This document shows positions 1 to 10,482 of a stretch of DNA of 64,000 nt, piece by piece; position 1 is the stretch's first letter, and the number at the start of each line of letters is the position of its first letter. Origin of the DNA: an uncultured Tateyamaria sp. (lineage in GTDB: Bacteria > Pseudomonadota > Alphaproteobacteria > Rhodobacterales > Rhodobacteraceae). The notes under the pieces were generated by a model, which had not been told where the DNA came from, ran no database searches, and saw only the letters and a list, made by a program, of their open reading frames with translations. The stretch is taken from contig NZ_CANNES010000002.1 of assembly GCF_947503705.1 (NCBI RefSeq), forward strand, positions 248,001-312,000, given 5' to 3'. Both the position numbers and the translations under genes were made by a program.

Positions 1-1773
1 GAGGTCGATGCCGCCGTCATTATGGCTGGTCAGCGGGTTCAGGTGAACCCCACGGAAGCCAAGCGACGCCTCATTGCCCTTGAACCAGACAAGGCTGTGC
101 TTGCGCCAGTTCTCGTCATCGCGGTTCGGGTAGTCCTCGTGTGCATGCGCGCCCCGGCTTTCCTTGCGCGCGGCGGCTGCGGTGATCGTGGCCACCGCAT
201 TGGGCATCAGGTTGGTCAGCTCAAGCGTTTCCATCAGGTCAGAGTTCCAGACCAGCGACGTGTCGGTGACTTTCAAGTCGCTTTGCTTGGCGGCCACGTC
301 CTTCATCTTTTCCTCGCCCTCGGCGAGCGTCTTGTCTGTGCGGAACACGGCGGCGTCGGCCTGCATGGTTTTCTGCATTTCAAGGCGCAGTTCGGCGGTG
401 GGCACGTGGCCTTTGGCATAGCGCAACCCGTCAAAGCGGCTGAACGCGGCCTCGACCGAGCGTTGGTTTGGCGTGGGAACGGGCGTTTTGGGATCAACAA
501 TCTCGCCTGCGCGGATGGCGGCAGCCCGACCAAAGACCACAAGGTCGATGAGCGAGTTGGACCCGAGCCGGTTCGCCCCGTGGACCGAGGCACAACCCGC
601 CTCGCCCACAGCCATCAGGCCGGGTGAGACGTTGTCGGGATTGTCCTTGGTGGGGGCCAGCACTTCGCCCCAATAGTTCGTCGGGATGCCGCCCATGTTG
701 TAGTGCACGGTAGGCAGAACCGGGATCGGTTCCTTGGTCAGGTCAACACCGGCAAAGATACGCGCGGATTCCGAAATCCCCGGCAGGCGCAGGTCCAGCG
801 TTTCCTTGGGCAGGTGATTGAGGTGCAGGTGGATGTGATCTCCCTGTTCGCCCACACCGCGCCCTTCGCGGATTTCCATGGTCATGCAACGCGAAACCAC
901 GTCGCGGCTGGCCAGATCCTTGTAGGTCGGCGCGTAGCGTTCCATGAACCGCTCGCCCTCGGAGTTGGTGAGGTAACCGCCCTCGCCCCGTGCACCTTCG
1001 GTGATCAGGCAACCCGCACCGTAGATGCCGGTGGGATGGAATTGCACAAACTCCATATCCTGCAGGGGCAGACCGGCCCGCGCCGTCATGCCACCGCCGT
1101 CACCGGTGCAGGTGTGGGCCGATGTGGCGCTAAAGTACGCGCGGCCATACCCACCGGTCGCCAGCACAACCATCTTGGCGCTGAACAGGTGCATGGTGCC
1201 GTCATCCAGCTTCCAGCACAGCACGCCCTGGCACACGCCGTCTTCGGACATGATCAGATCGATGGCGAAATATTCAATGTAGAATTCCGCATTGTTCTTG
1301 AGCGACTGGCCATACAGCGTATGCAGGATCGCGTGGCCGGTCCGGTCAGCGGCGGCACAGGTGCGCTGCACCGGGGGGCCTTCACCAAATTCGGTTGTGT
1401 GGCCACCAAAGGGACGCTGGTAAATCTTGCCCTCTTCGGTGCGCGAGAAAGGCACGCCGTAATGTTCGAGTTCATAGACCGCCTTGGGTGCTTCGCGGGT
1501 AAGGTATTCCATCGCGTCCGTGTCACCCAGCCAGTCGGAGCCCTTGACCGTGTCATACATGTGCCACTGCCAGTTGTCGGGGCCCATATTGGACAGCGAC
1601 GCAGCAATGCCGCCTTGTGCAGCAACCGTGTGCGAGCGGGTCGGGAACACTTTGGTCACGCATGCCGTGCGCAGACCTTGCTCGGCCATACCCAGTGTCG
1701 CACGCAGTCCGGCACCGCCGGCACCGACGACCACGACGTCATATTCATGCGTCTCGTAATCATATGCAGCCAT
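1..1773 (-). CDS. sdhA: Succinate dehydrogenase flavoprotein subunit, partial
   Basis: Catalytic FAD subunit of complex II, oxidising succinate to fumarate at the cytoplasmic face of the inner membrane. The frame stays open to the left edge, giving 591 residues against roughly 600 for the family, so only about ten C-terminal residues are missing. Visible features are the dinucleotide motif GAGGAGLRA (about residues 18-26), the SHTVAAQGG segment whose His48 should carry covalent FAD, and [13 protein letters not shown] near the active-site arginine. The ATG at 1773 lies 41 bp downstream of sdhD and follows an AGGAGGCC-like ribosome site. sdhB is expected just beyond the window. It belongs to the sdhCDA(B) operon controlled by the paired palindromes at 2694-2724. 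Confidence 0.97.
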   Translation of the reverse strand, partial: MAAYDYETHEYDVVVVGAGGAGLRATLGMAEQGLRTACVTKVFPTRSHTVAAQGGIAASLSNMGPDNWQWHMYDTVKGSDWLGDTDAMEYLTREAPKAVYELEHYGVPFSRTEEGKIYQRPFGGHTTEFGEGPPVQRTCAAADRTGHAILHTLYGQSLKNNAEFYIEYFAIDLIMSEDGVCQGVLCWKLDDGTMHLFSAKMVVLATGGYGRAYFSATSAHTCTGDGGGMTARAGLPLQDMEFVQFHPTGIYGAGCLITEGARGEGGYLTNSEGERFMERYAPTYKDLASRDVVSRCMTMEIREGRGVGEQGDHIHLHLNHLPKETLDLRLPGISESARIFAGVDLTKEPIPVLPTVHYNMGGIPTNYWGEVLAPTKDNPDNVSPGLMAVGEAGCASVHGANRLGSNSLIDLVVFGRAAAIRAGEIVDPKTPVPTPNQRSVEAAFSRFDGLRYAKGHVPTAELRLEMQKTMQADAAVFRTDKTLAEGEEKMKDVAAKQSDLKVTDTSLVWNSDLMETLELTNLMPNAVATITAAAARKESRGAHAHEDYPNRDDENWRKHSLVWFKGNEASLGFRGVHLNPLTSHNDGGIDL

Positions 1774-1814
1774 TTGTCAGGCCTCCTTTTTCAAAGCGCG
1801 ATGCGCCTGGTTCT

Positions 1815-2186
1815 TTACAGTGCCATCCGCGCAAGAGCGAACAGCCCAAAAGCGATTAGCCCGTAGGAAAATGCGCTGGTCGCGATCAAGGTCAACTTGC
1901 CCGCCGTTCCGTGCACATAGTCCTCGATGGCGGCATGGGCCTCGCGCATCAGGTGGACAACGATGACGATCAGCGACAACGCACAGACAATCGCCGGGAA
2001 CGGGCGGCTGAAATAGGCGATGACCTCTTGGTGGGTTCCGCCCAGCGCACCGTCAAAGATGAAAACAAACAGCGGCACCAGTGGCACCAGAAGGATCGAA
2101 CTGACCATCATCTGCCAGTGGTGGTGGGTGCCCTCACGACCAGAGCCAAGGCCGGTCACGCGTTTACGGTCTGTGATAAAGCGCAT
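1815..2186 (-). CDS. sdhD: Succinate dehydrogenase membrane anchor subunit
   Basis: 123-residue membrane anchor of complex II, which with SdhC binds haem b and ubiquinone. Three hydrophobic segments are visible (about residues 26-47, 60-80, 98-120). The N-terminal HHHWQMM stretch and the VHLMREAHAAIEDYVHG segment, with conserved histidines and aspartate, are characteristic of alphaproteobacterial SdhD. It lies between sdhC (11-bp gap) and sdhA (41-bp gap) in one operon. Assignment rests on position and topology as much as on sequence, because these anchors diverge strongly. Confidence 0.93.
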   Translation of the reverse strand: MRFITDRKRVTGLGSGREGTHHHWQMMVSSILLVPLVPLFVFIFDGALGGTHQEVIAYFSRPFPAIVCALSLIVIVVHLMREAHAAIEDYVHGTAGKLTLIATSAFSYGLIAFGLFALARMAL

Positions 2187-2197
2187 CTGAAAGCCTC

Positions 2198-2581
2198 CTA
2201 AACCGCTATGGCGACGATCAGGGTCAGCACAGTTGCCAGCCCGAACATCCCAATTGCCATCTTTTCCGAGACCTCGACTTCGACGAAATAGCCAAAGTCC
2301 CAGAGAGCGTGACGCAAACGGCCCAGCATGTGATAGAAAATGGCCCAGGTCGCCGCCAGCATGATCAGCTTGCCCAGCAGGCTGCGCAAAAGCCCATCAA
2401 CAGTTGCAAAGGCTTCAGCCGAACTTGCGGCGGCAACAAGCCATGCCACGACCAGCAAAGCGGCCCCGAGGCAAGCGATGCCCGTAATCCGCACCATGAT
2501 CGACGAAATCGAAGTCATCTGCGGGCGATAGATTTGCAAGTGCGGCGATAGCGGGCGGTTGCCCCGATTGACGTCGGCCAT
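2198..2581 (-). CDS. sdhC: Succinate dehydrogenase cytochrome b556 subunit
   Basis: 127-residue first gene of the sdh operon, the large cytochrome b anchor of complex II. The N-terminus reads MADVNRGNRPLSPHLQIYRP, the typical SdhC opening, and is followed by a SSIMVRITG segment with the quinone-site serine and arginine. A conserved HMLGRLRHALWD motif contains the haem-ligand histidine. Three membrane segments are present. The ATG at 2581 was chosen over the longer frame (to 2674) because it matches family N-termini and has an AAGGAC ribosome site just upstream. The longer start would also cut into the leader below the operator. Confidence 0.95.
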   Translation of the reverse strand: MADVNRGNRPLSPHLQIYRPQMTSISSIMVRITGIACLGAALLVVAWLVAAASSAEAFATVDGLLRSLLGKLIMLAATWAIFYHMLGRLRHALWDFGYFVEVEVSEKMAIGMFGLATVLTLIVAIAV

Positions 2582-2693
2582 AATGCGTCCTTTTTGTTCC
2601 CTGTCCCTTGATAACGCATTCTGTGCACGTGTCACGTGCCGACCCATCACAAATAGCGCGGTGTTTTGGCGCATTTTGCAGTTTATGCCAAAT

Positions 2694-2724
2694 TGTGATC
2701 ACACTTGAAAAGACTGTGATCACA
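2694..2724 (-). promoter_or_regulatory. Paired TGTGATCACA operator upstream of sdhC
   Basis: Two perfect 10-bp palindromes, TGTGATCACA, occupy 2694-2703 and 2715-2724, 21 bp apart start to start (two helical turns). They lie about 113-143 bp upstream of the sdhC start codon and just after the stop codon of the DUF1194 gene. The 11-bp spacer, read toward sdhC, contains CTTTTCAA. The same arrangement precedes sucC at 11543-11573. The palindrome shape fits a GntR/FadR-type dimer. AkgR, a reported regulator of TCA genes in Rhodobacter, is a candidate that I recall but cannot verify here. Confidence 0.8.
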
Positions 2725-2727
2725 ATC

Positions 2728-3390
2728 TTACGGGGTAGGCAGCAGTGTTACCTGTCTCGACGTCTCGCGCTGCAATTTGCGTTTGATTTGTTCGGGATAG
2801 TCCGCGAATCCGTTTGCCGTTGCCACAAAGGCTCCCGGACCGGTGATCACGTTTTCAAAGAAGTATGCCGTAAGGTCGGTTTGATCCGTCTCTATTGCCA
2901 TGGCGTTGACCGTGATATCGGCTGCATTCAGCGCACTGCGCTGTGTCGCCGGTTCAATCCCCTCATTGGACACGCCGTCGCCAGACACATCAATCACTTT
3001 GCGCACACAATCGGAGACAGGGGCAAAGGCATTGCGGCTGATTGCCAACGCCTCGCCGATGGCGGTCGAATAGTTGCGCCAAATGCGCAGGTCATTCTGT
3101 ATTGTGTCCGCCAGGGACAATACGTCGCCGTACCCTTTGATCTGCGTCCAAGGAACAGTCTGGCGTTGCCGCGATGATCCCGTCCATTGTACCAGGCTGA
3201 CCTGCGCGTCTTGATCGACCAACGCGTCAGCCACGATCCCATCGCGCAGGGCCAACGCCAGCCCGTCCATCTGGACGCGGTATTCATCCTTGTCGACGGA
3301 CCCCGACACATCGACCGCCAAAAGCAGTGCCAGTTCGCAGGCCTTCGCGGGTGTGGACATCAAAAGGAGTATGGCAATGCATCTCAACAT
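2728..3390 (-). CDS. DUF1194 (VWA-like) exported protein
   Basis: 220-residue protein with a signal peptide (hydrophobic residues 2-16, cleavage near AKAC). A von Willebrand A-like fold follows: the metal-site motif DVSGS at about residues 27-31, a conserved threonine region, and DVSGDGVSNEG at about 139-149. This matches the DUF1194 family, common in Rhodobacteraceae and of unknown function. It is probably periplasmic and might bind a divalent metal and a protein partner. It sits directly upstream of the sdh operator on the same strand, so read-through into sdhC is possible. It need not be related to succinate dehydrogenase. Confidence 0.85.
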   Translation of the reverse strand: MLRCIAILLLMSTPAKACELALLLAVDVSGSVDKDEYRVQMDGLALALRDGIVADALVDQDAQVSLVQWTGSSRQRQTVPWTQIKGYGDVLSLADTIQNDLRIWRNYSTAIGEALAISRNAFAPVSDCVRKVIDVSGDGVSNEGIEPATQRSALNAADITVNAMAIETDQTDLTAYFFENVITGPGAFVATANGFADYPEQIKRKLQRETSRQVTLLPTP

Positions 3391-3443
3391 CAGATCAGCC
3401 TAGCGTGGCGCGCGTCCAAACGCATCTCACTTTGGCGTGCCGG

Positions 3444-4151
3444 TCAATCCAGCACGTCAAAAAGGTCGCGCAAATGCGCTTCAAACTCGGTGCACATAAT
3501 AATTTGGACCTCGGCGGGATCGTAAAACGCGTTCGCCTCGCCACATTCTTCGATCACCACACCAACACGGTCAGGCAGGTTGAAATCCCCATTCAGTGCC
3601 GCAACTTCGGCGGCGATCACGTCCACGGTCAGATTGTCGAAGCCATTCGCTTCAAATTGCAAACTCGTGCCCTGCCCCGCAATATCGTCAAAGGCAGCAC
3701 TCCAACTGTCATAGGCCAGTTCAAATTCTTCGGGGCAGGTCTCTGCCCGATCCATAGGAAGGCCCATGTCGTCGGCGAAGTCCTCGCGAACCTCTGGGTT
3801 GGCCCCATAGAACAGACACACAGTGTTGTAAAAACGTTGTTCGTCCGGCCCATGCACATCCCAATAGGCCACGTCGCCCGCAACCTCGGCCTCACCCAAA
3901 AAGCCAAAGGCGGCGTCATAAGCAAGGTCGACCGCCGCCTCTTCTTCGTAAAACGCGTCTATCATCAGGATAGACGCGACATCGGCGGCGTCTTCCTCTT
4001 GTCCAAAAACGGGCAGGCCCAATACGTCGATCAGGGCATGGCCAAATTCATGGTAAAAGATGCCCAACAGGTTCGCTTCGACAAAGCCGTCCCGCGTCTC
4101 ATCCGCCCAGACAGGGCCCGCCAAGATCAAGAATGCCAACAGGTACCGCAT
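3444..4151 (-). CDS. DUF4344-type exported metallopeptidase
   Basis: 235 residues from the chosen ATG, with a clear signal peptide (RYLLAFLILAGPVWA) and a gluzincin-like HEFGHALI zinc motif at about residues 34-41. This fits the DUF4344 'putative metallopeptidase' family. The mature protein is very acidic and contains several cysteines that may pair in the periplasm. A longer frame begins at 4220, but its first 23 residues are Arg/Pro-rich and precede the signal peptide, so 4151 is preferred. The DUF1194 gene follows 53 bp downstream on the same strand. The substrate is unknown. Confidence 0.8.
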   Translation of the reverse strand: MRYLLAFLILAGPVWADETRDGFVEANLLGIFYHEFGHALIDVLGLPVFGQEEDAADVASILMIDAFYEEEAAVDLAYDAAFGFLGEAEVAGDVAYWDVHGPDEQRFYNTVCLFYGANPEVREDFADDMGLPMDRAETCPEEFELAYDSWSAAFDDIAGQGTSLQFEANGFDNLTVDVIAAEVAALNGDFNLPDRVGVVIEECGEANAFYDPAEVQIIMCTEFEAHLRDLFDVLD

Positions 4152-4238
4152 CGCGCCCTCCAAGGGATGGTTGGTGGGGCGTCGCGCGCGCGCAAGCGTC
4201 GGGCGCGCGTCACCCATCATCCCAACAGCAAATCATTT

Positions 4239-5270
4239 TCAGACCGGCATCAAAGCCCAGTAATCCAGATCGAGCAACACCTCGGGCAAGTATTTCCCAT
4301 CGTCACCCTTCAGCGCGAAGGGTGCACCTCCTTTGGTCGCCACCAGCCGCAAGCGGATCGCGCCCACACCGGGCGCGTCTGTTTCGGCCTTGTCCAGAAC
4401 TTCCGACCAGGCCCGGATCGTGTCACCGGACAGGCAGGGGTTTGCATGAGCGCCCCCGTTCAGGCCGACGACCATCTGCGCATTGGCCAACCCATTGAAG
4501 GACAGCGCGCGCGCCATGGAAATCACATGCCCGCCGTAGATCAGCCGACTGCCATCGGGGCGGGCCGAAGTGTTAAAATGCACCTTGGCCGTGTTCTGCC
4601 AGAGCCGCGTGGCCATCATATGCTCGGCCTCTTCCACGGTTACGCCATCCACATGGTCGATCCGCTCGCCAATTTCATAGTCGTCCCAGCGATGCGCCTC
4701 GCCCGCCAGGCCAAAGTCGTAATCTGAAAAATCGAGGCCTTGCGGCACAACCAAATTGCTTGCGCTTAGCGCGGGGGCGAGGTCTGGGATCACAGTCTTC
4801 GGGGCCGCGGCATCAAGGTCGCCCTTGCGCACCATGACCCAGCGCACATAGTCCAAGACCGTCTGCTCCCGCTGGTTCAACCCCGTTGTCCGTACCCAGA
4901 CGACACCGGATTTGCCGTTGGAATTCTCCTTGACCCCAATGACCTCAGATTGCGATCTGAGCGTATCGCCCGGCCAGACAGGGGCATGCCACCGCCCTTC
5001 GGCATAGCCCAGATTGGCCACGGCATTCAGCGATATATCCGGAACAGTTTTGCCAAAGATGATGTGAAAGGCGATCATGTCATCCAGCGGTGCTGCACCC
5101 AGCCCACAGCCTTGCGCAAACTGATCCGACGAATACAGCGCATGTCGCGCCGGATAGAGCATGTGATACAGCGCACGCTCCCCACCTGACACCGTGCGCG
5201 GCACCGCATGGTCGATCACCTCACCGACGCGGTAATCCTCGAAAAAGCGGCCCTTGTTAGTTTTGGCCAT
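4239..5270 (-). CDS. mch: Mesaconyl-C1-CoA hydratase (beta-methylmalyl-CoA dehydratase)
   Basis: 343 residues, the length of Rhodobacter Mch. In the ethylmalonyl-CoA pathway this double-hotdog MaoC enzyme hydrates mesaconyl-C1-CoA to beta-methylmalyl-CoA. The N-terminal half carries RFFEDYRVGEVIDHAVPRTVS, and the second hotdog begins near residue 190 with a hydratase-like DYEIGERIDHVDGVTV stretch. Together with mcl2 nearby, it supports acetate or propionyl-type carbon assimilation without isocitrate lyase. Its start overlaps the stop of the DUF1737 gene (TGATG), so the two are translationally coupled. Confidence 0.93.
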   Translation of the reverse strand: MAKTNKGRFFEDYRVGEVIDHAVPRTVSGGERALYHMLYPARHALYSSDQFAQGCGLGAAPLDDMIAFHIIFGKTVPDISLNAVANLGYAEGRWHAPVWPGDTLRSQSEVIGVKENSNGKSGVVWVRTTGLNQREQTVLDYVRWVMVRKGDLDAAAPKTVIPDLAPALSASNLVVPQGLDFSDYDFGLAGEAHRWDDYEIGERIDHVDGVTVEEAEHMMATRLWQNTAKVHFNTSARPDGSRLIYGGHVISMARALSFNGLANAQMVVGLNGGAHANPCLSGDTIRAWSEVLDKAETDAPGVGAIRLRLVATKGGAPFALKGDDGKYLPEVLLDLDYWALMPV

Positions 5271-5473
5271 CAGTGCTCTCCCAGCTTAACGTCCGGGGTG
5301 TAATCGCCCGGCACCTCTTTGGTGACCGCCTGACCACAACGCATGGTTCCTGCAGCATGATCCCAGGTTTGCGTCGGGCTGCCGTGCAGCGCCCACCCCT
5401 TGTTCAGCGCATCCGTGACCTTGTGACAAAAGGCTGATGTGTCTTCCTCAGACAAAAAGCGATACAAAATCAT
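5270..5473 (-). CDS. DUF1737 small protein
   Basis: 67-residue cytoplasmic protein beginning MILYRFLSEEDTSAFCHKV and containing LNKGWALHGSP, the hallmark of the DUF1737 family. No function is known; it resembles a small alpha/beta domain. It overlaps mch by one base and follows the NnrU-like gene by 3 bp. It therefore belongs to the mcl2 - NnrU - DUF1737 - mch operon. It may accompany the CoA-ester enzymes, but that is only inferred from gene order. Confidence 0.85.
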   Translation of the reverse strand: MILYRFLSEEDTSAFCHKVTDALNKGWALHGSPTQTWDHAAGTMRCGQAVTKEVPGDYTPDVKLGEH

Positions 5474-5476
5474 GAC

Positions 5477-6025
5477 TTACCCCGGGAATGGCCAGACACC
5501 GGCCCAAATGTGAATGGCCGCCACAACCCCAAACATGACCAGCGTGATCACGACCAGCAGAATGTCTTTCTTGGCCTCGCCAGGTGCGGGGCGTTCCCAA
5601 TTCGGCTCTGCCCGGTTGATCAGAACGACCGATCCGACAGCCCAGGCGAGCAAACCACCAAACAGAATGATCGAGGCCAAATCGCCATTGACCAGTAGGT
5701 GGGCCACGGCCCAGATCTTGACCGCTGTGAGTTGCGGGTGGCGCATCCTGCCACGCAGGCGGCCCGTGGTGGCCGACATGCCATAGACGAAAAAGGCAAC
5801 CAACATCAGTAGGTTGTTGATGTGGATCATAAAGCCAGGTGGATACCAGACCGGGATAAACGCCGCCCATTGATACCCAAAGATCATCGCCAGGACGCTG
5901 GCGACAATCAGCAGCGCGACGCCGCCTTTGCCCGCGTTGCCAAGGCTGGCGCGCAAGCCCGGGGCCAGGCGTTTGAAATAATGGGCCAGAATCCATAGGA
6001 GTAGTCCAAGGATCAAAAGGGTCAT
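5477..6025 (-). CDS. NnrU family membrane protein
   Basis: 182 residues with about five hydrophobic segments. It starts MTLLILGLLLWILAHYFKRL, and the conserved NnrU features RHPQLTAVKIWAVAHLLVNGD and GSVVLINRAEP are present. NnrU proteins were named for a link with nitric-oxide reduction, but no nitrogen-oxide genes are in this window. Here the gene sits between mcl2 (4-bp ATGA overlap) and DUF1737. The name therefore reflects family membership; a role in denitrification is not supported by the context. Confidence 0.88.
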   Translation of the reverse strand: MTLLILGLLLWILAHYFKRLAPGLRASLGNAGKGGVALLIVASVLAMIFGYQWAAFIPVWYPPGFMIHINNLLMLVAFFVYGMSATTGRLRGRMRHPQLTAVKIWAVAHLLVNGDLASIILFGGLLAWAVGSVVLINRAEPNWERPAPGEAKKDILLVVITLVMFGVVAAIHIWAGVWPFPG

Positions 6026-6885
6026 GTAGGTGTCTCCGCTGCGAGGGCCGCGATGGCCTCGGCTTTGGCCAAGGTCTCGCGCGCCGTCACGATGTGCAGA
6101 TTCTCGACGATACGTCCATCCACCACCGCCACCCCCTGGCCGCTGGCCTCGACGTCCTGAAAAGCCGCAATCTGACGGCGGGCCAGGTCCAACTCTGCCT
6201 CAGACGGGGAAAACGCGGTGTTGGCCACGTCCAGTTGCGCCGGGTGGATCAGCGTTTTGCCGTCAAAGCCCATGTCGCGCCCCTGGGCACATTCCACGGC
6301 CAAACCTTCGTCATCCTTGAACGCGTTGTAGACCCCGTCGACAATGGCCAACCCATGCGCCTTGGCCGCCAGCAGGCACAGGCCCAGACCCGTCATCAAG
6401 GGCAGGCGATCCGCACGAAATCGTGTTTGCAATTCCTTTGCCAGATCATTGGTGCCCATAACCATGCCCTGCAAAAGCGGGTGCGCGGCAATCGCCGCCG
6501 CGTTCAGCATGCCCAAGGGCGTTTCCATCATGGCCCAGAGCGGTGTGTCGCCTGTGATTTCGGCCAGCGCGTCCAGATCCGATGCGCTTGAGACCTTGGG
6601 CATCAAGATCGCATCGGCGCCCATCGCCTTGGCGGCGGCGGCATCGTCAGCGCCCCATTCAGTATCCAGCCCGTTGATACGCACGATCCGCATCCGCGCG
6701 CCATATCCACCCGTGGCCAAAGCCTCGGCCAAGGTTGCTCGCGCAGCCACCTTTTCATCCACAGACACCGCATCTTCGAGATCAAAGATGATCGCATCCG
6801 TCGCGAGACCCCGCGCCTTGTCGAGCGCGCGCGGTTTTGAACCGGGAATATAAAGGACAGAGCGGAGTGGGCGGGCAAAGGCCAT
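6022..6885 (-). CDS. mcl2: (3S)-malyl-CoA thioesterase
   Basis: 287-residue CitE-like TIM-barrel enzyme. The N-terminal RSVLYIPGSKPRALDKARGL and the FDLEDAV metal/CoA segment match Rhodobacter Mcl2 rather than Mcl1 (which reads CQLFGPGSR). Mcl2 hydrolyses (3S)-malyl-CoA to malate and CoA, releasing malate from the condensation of glyoxylate and acetyl-CoA. The KTLIHPAQ and HIVTARETLAKAEAI motifs support this. The ATG at 6885 was chosen because the 26 extra residues of the longer frame do not resemble the family. It heads the operon with NnrU, DUF1737 and mch. Confidence 0.9.
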   Translation of the reverse strand: MAFARPLRSVLYIPGSKPRALDKARGLATDAIIFDLEDAVSVDEKVAARATLAEALATGGYGARMRIVRINGLDTEWGADDAAAAKAMGADAILMPKVSSASDLDALAEITGDTPLWAMMETPLGMLNAAAIAAHPLLQGMVMGTNDLAKELQTRFRADRLPLMTGLGLCLLAAKAHGLAIVDGVYNAFKDDEGLAVECAQGRDMGFDGKTLIHPAQLDVANTAFSPSEAELDLARRQIAAFQDVEASGQGVAVVDGRIVENLHIVTARETLAKAEAIAALAAETPT

Positions 6886-7224
6886 GCGGGATTCCTCGGG
6901 GGACATAAAGTTGCGCGTTATGGGGCATTTATTTGCAGATAGTTCAAGGGGTGATTGCCGCATTGCAGCAATTTTACCTTGCCTGTGATGGGAAATCTCA
7001 AATGCGACAGATCACCGAACGGGCCGTTAACCATTATTTCAGGCTCTGGCGGCAGGCTTTGTACATTCCGAGACCTCCGGGAGGGCCGTTTCAGCAGGGC
7101 CGCTGAACAGTTTGACGGAGCGAGGCCGAGGGATGGAGATGGAACCGGCGCTGCCCGGTCATCGCCGGAACACCGGCAGGGCCAGATGACCAGAGGTGAT
7201 GCCTTTTGAGACAAAGGGCTGAAC
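6886..7224. other. Intergenic region between mcl2 and a divergent small exported gene
   Basis: 339 bp with no convincing coding sequence. It must hold the divergent promoters of mcl2 (minus) and the small exported gene (plus). A TTAACCAT octamer at 7027-7034 equals a CtrA half-site, but no second half lies 7 bp away. A short inverted repeat, TTCAGC/GCTGAA, lies around 7090-7105. I could not place reliable -35/-10 elements. Nothing else is recognisable. Confidence 0.5.
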
Positions 7225-7227
7225 GTG

Positions 7228-7560
7228 ATGATACGGAACATGAAATTCTTGAAGATGGGCGCAGTGGCCGCGACCTGTGGACTGACCATATTGACCGCCG
7301 GGCTGGCCAGCGCACAGCAGCAGCGCAATTGCGGGCCGCGCGATCTGGTGGTGGCGCGGCTGGCCGAGGGTTACGGCGAAACCCGTCAATCCATGGGGCT
7401 CGGCGCGAACAACGCAGTGATCGAGGTGTTTGCCTCGGATGAGAGCGGAACGTGGACGATCACGGTCACGACACCCAATGGGATGACCTGCCTTGTCGCC
7501 AGCGGTCAGGCGTTTGAAGCGTTGGCCGAAGCGCTCCCCGCGCAAGGCAACGATGCTTGA
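7228..7560 (+). CDS. Small exported protein of unknown function
   Basis: 110 residues with a standard signal peptide (basic start, hydrophobic core, likely cleavage ASA-QQ near residue 28). The mature domain is about 80 residues with two cysteines (NCGPRD and MTCLVA) that could form a disulfide, and an alternating pattern ESGTWTITVTTPNGMTC suggesting beta strands. The ATG at 7228 has AAAGGG nine bases upstream; a GTG at 7225 is also possible. It is flanked by divergent mcl2 and a strong terminator at 7617-7642, so it is probably monocistronic. I do not recognise a named family. Confidence 0.7.
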   Translation: MIRNMKFLKMGAVAATCGLTILTAGLASAQQQRNCGPRDLVVARLAEGYGETRQSMGLGANNAVIEVFASDESGTWTITVTTPNGMTCLVASGQAFEALAEALPAQGNDA

Positions 7561-7616
7561 GAAGACGATGGCGTAGAAAGCCTACGCCTCAGGGGGATGC
7601 GGCCAGCGTGGCGAAG

Positions 7617-7646
7617 AAAGGCGCACTTTCGAGTGCGCCTTTTGCA
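7617..7646 (+). terminator. Rho-independent terminator with TTCG loop
   Basis: Perfect 11-bp stem AAAGGCGCACT / AGTGCGCCTTT (7617-7627, 7632-7642) closing a TTCG tetraloop. The A-rich and T-rich stem ends make it usable in both directions. It lies 57 bp after the small exported gene and 64 bp beyond the 3' end of the convergent TauE gene. Confidence 0.85.
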
Positions 7647-7706
7647 TATGAGACACCCTTTGAGACGTTCCCTTGGCATACGCTCATATCCGTACGCAGC
7701 CCCGGT

Positions 7707-9590
<1,884 letters not shown>

Positions 9591-9612
9591 TTCGACCCGC
9601 TTGTGATTTTTT

Positions 9613-9643
9613 GGGCCGGATGCCGTCGCGTCCGGCCCTTTTT
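9613..9643 (+). terminator. Rho-independent terminator of mdh
   Basis: Perfect 8-bp stem GGGCCGGA / TCCGGCCC (9613-9620 and 9631-9638) with a 10-base loop and a run of five T residues. It ends only 8-17 bp before the possible start codons of the next gene, which leaves little room for a separate promoter. Confidence 0.9.
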
Positions 9644-9651
9644 ACGTCTAT

Positions 9652-10482
9652 ATGTATCATATGCCTCAGTCGCGCCCCATCGAACGCAAGTTGACAACCA
9701 TTCTGGCCGCGGATGCAGCCAACTACTCCGGTCGGATGCGTCGGGACGAAGAAGGCACGGTGCGTGCCCTTCGTGCGGCCCGCGAGGTGATCGACAGTGG
9801 CATCACCCGGGCGCATGGCAGGATCGCAAACACCTCCGGCGACGGGCTGATCGCGGAGTTTCCATCCGTCATTGACGCCGTCCGCTGCGCCATCGACATC
9901 CAACAAACGCTGAATGGCCGAGAGGACCTTTTGCCCTTCCGCCTTGGCGTGCACCTTGACGACGTGATCATCGAGGGCGAGGATTTGTTGGGGGACGGCG
10001 TGAACCTGGCGGCGCGGCTCCAGGAGATGGCTGAAATCGGCGGCGTTCTGGTCAGCCAACAGGTCCGCGACCATGTGCGTGACAAAATTCGCGGGGCCGA
10101 ATTGCGCCCCCTTGGCCCTGCTGCGCCAAAGCATCTCGATGAGGTTGGGCTTTATGCCGTTGTCGCGCCGGGACTGGTTGCCCCGCGCCTGCTCGACAAC
10201 CTGGGTCCTAAAGTGCCCAGACCAACGCCTAAGCCCGATCCCGCGCCAGAGCCTAAAGCGGTCTCACAAATGCCCTCTCACGCCATCGAGATGCGGAAAA
10301 ACTATGTCAAAACCCGCAAATTTATCTGGGTCGGCATTGCCGGTTTGGCCGGTGTCGATCTGATAACCGGAGCGCCGTTTCTGGTCACGGCGGTCCCAAC
10401 GGTCGGCCTAGGGTACTTGCTTTGGGACCGGTGGACCAAGCTGCGTGAAGTGGAAAAAGGGGCCCTCAGCCCAGAGAGCTGA
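9652..10482 (+). CDS. Class III adenylate/guanylate cyclase with C-terminal membrane domain
   Basis: 276 residues. The cyclase homology domain (about 13-170) has the first metal aspartate in TILAADAANYS, the second in NTSGDGLIAEF, and GDGVNLAARLQEMA, so it may be active. A Pro-rich linker (about 190-220) leads to a C-terminal hairpin of two membrane segments with short loops (about 228-262). The expected product is cyclic AMP; nucleotide preference cannot be fixed by eye. ATG 9652 or 9661 is possible. The gene starts right behind the mdh terminator, and its last 17 bp overlap the 3' end of the convergent glycosyltransferase gene. Confidence 0.85.
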   Translation: MYHMPQSRPIERKLTTILAADAANYSGRMRRDEEGTVRALRAAREVIDSGITRAHGRIANTSGDGLIAEFPSVIDAVRCAIDIQQTLNGREDLLPFRLGVHLDDVIIEGEDLLGDGVNLAARLQEMAEIGGVLVSQQVRDHVRDKIRGAELRPLGPAAPKHLDEVGLYAVVAPGLVAPRLLDNLGPKVPRPTPKPDPAPEPKAVSQMPSHAIEMRKNYVKTRKFIWVGIAGLAGVDLITGAPFLVTAVPTVGLGYLLWDRWTKLREVEKGALSPES

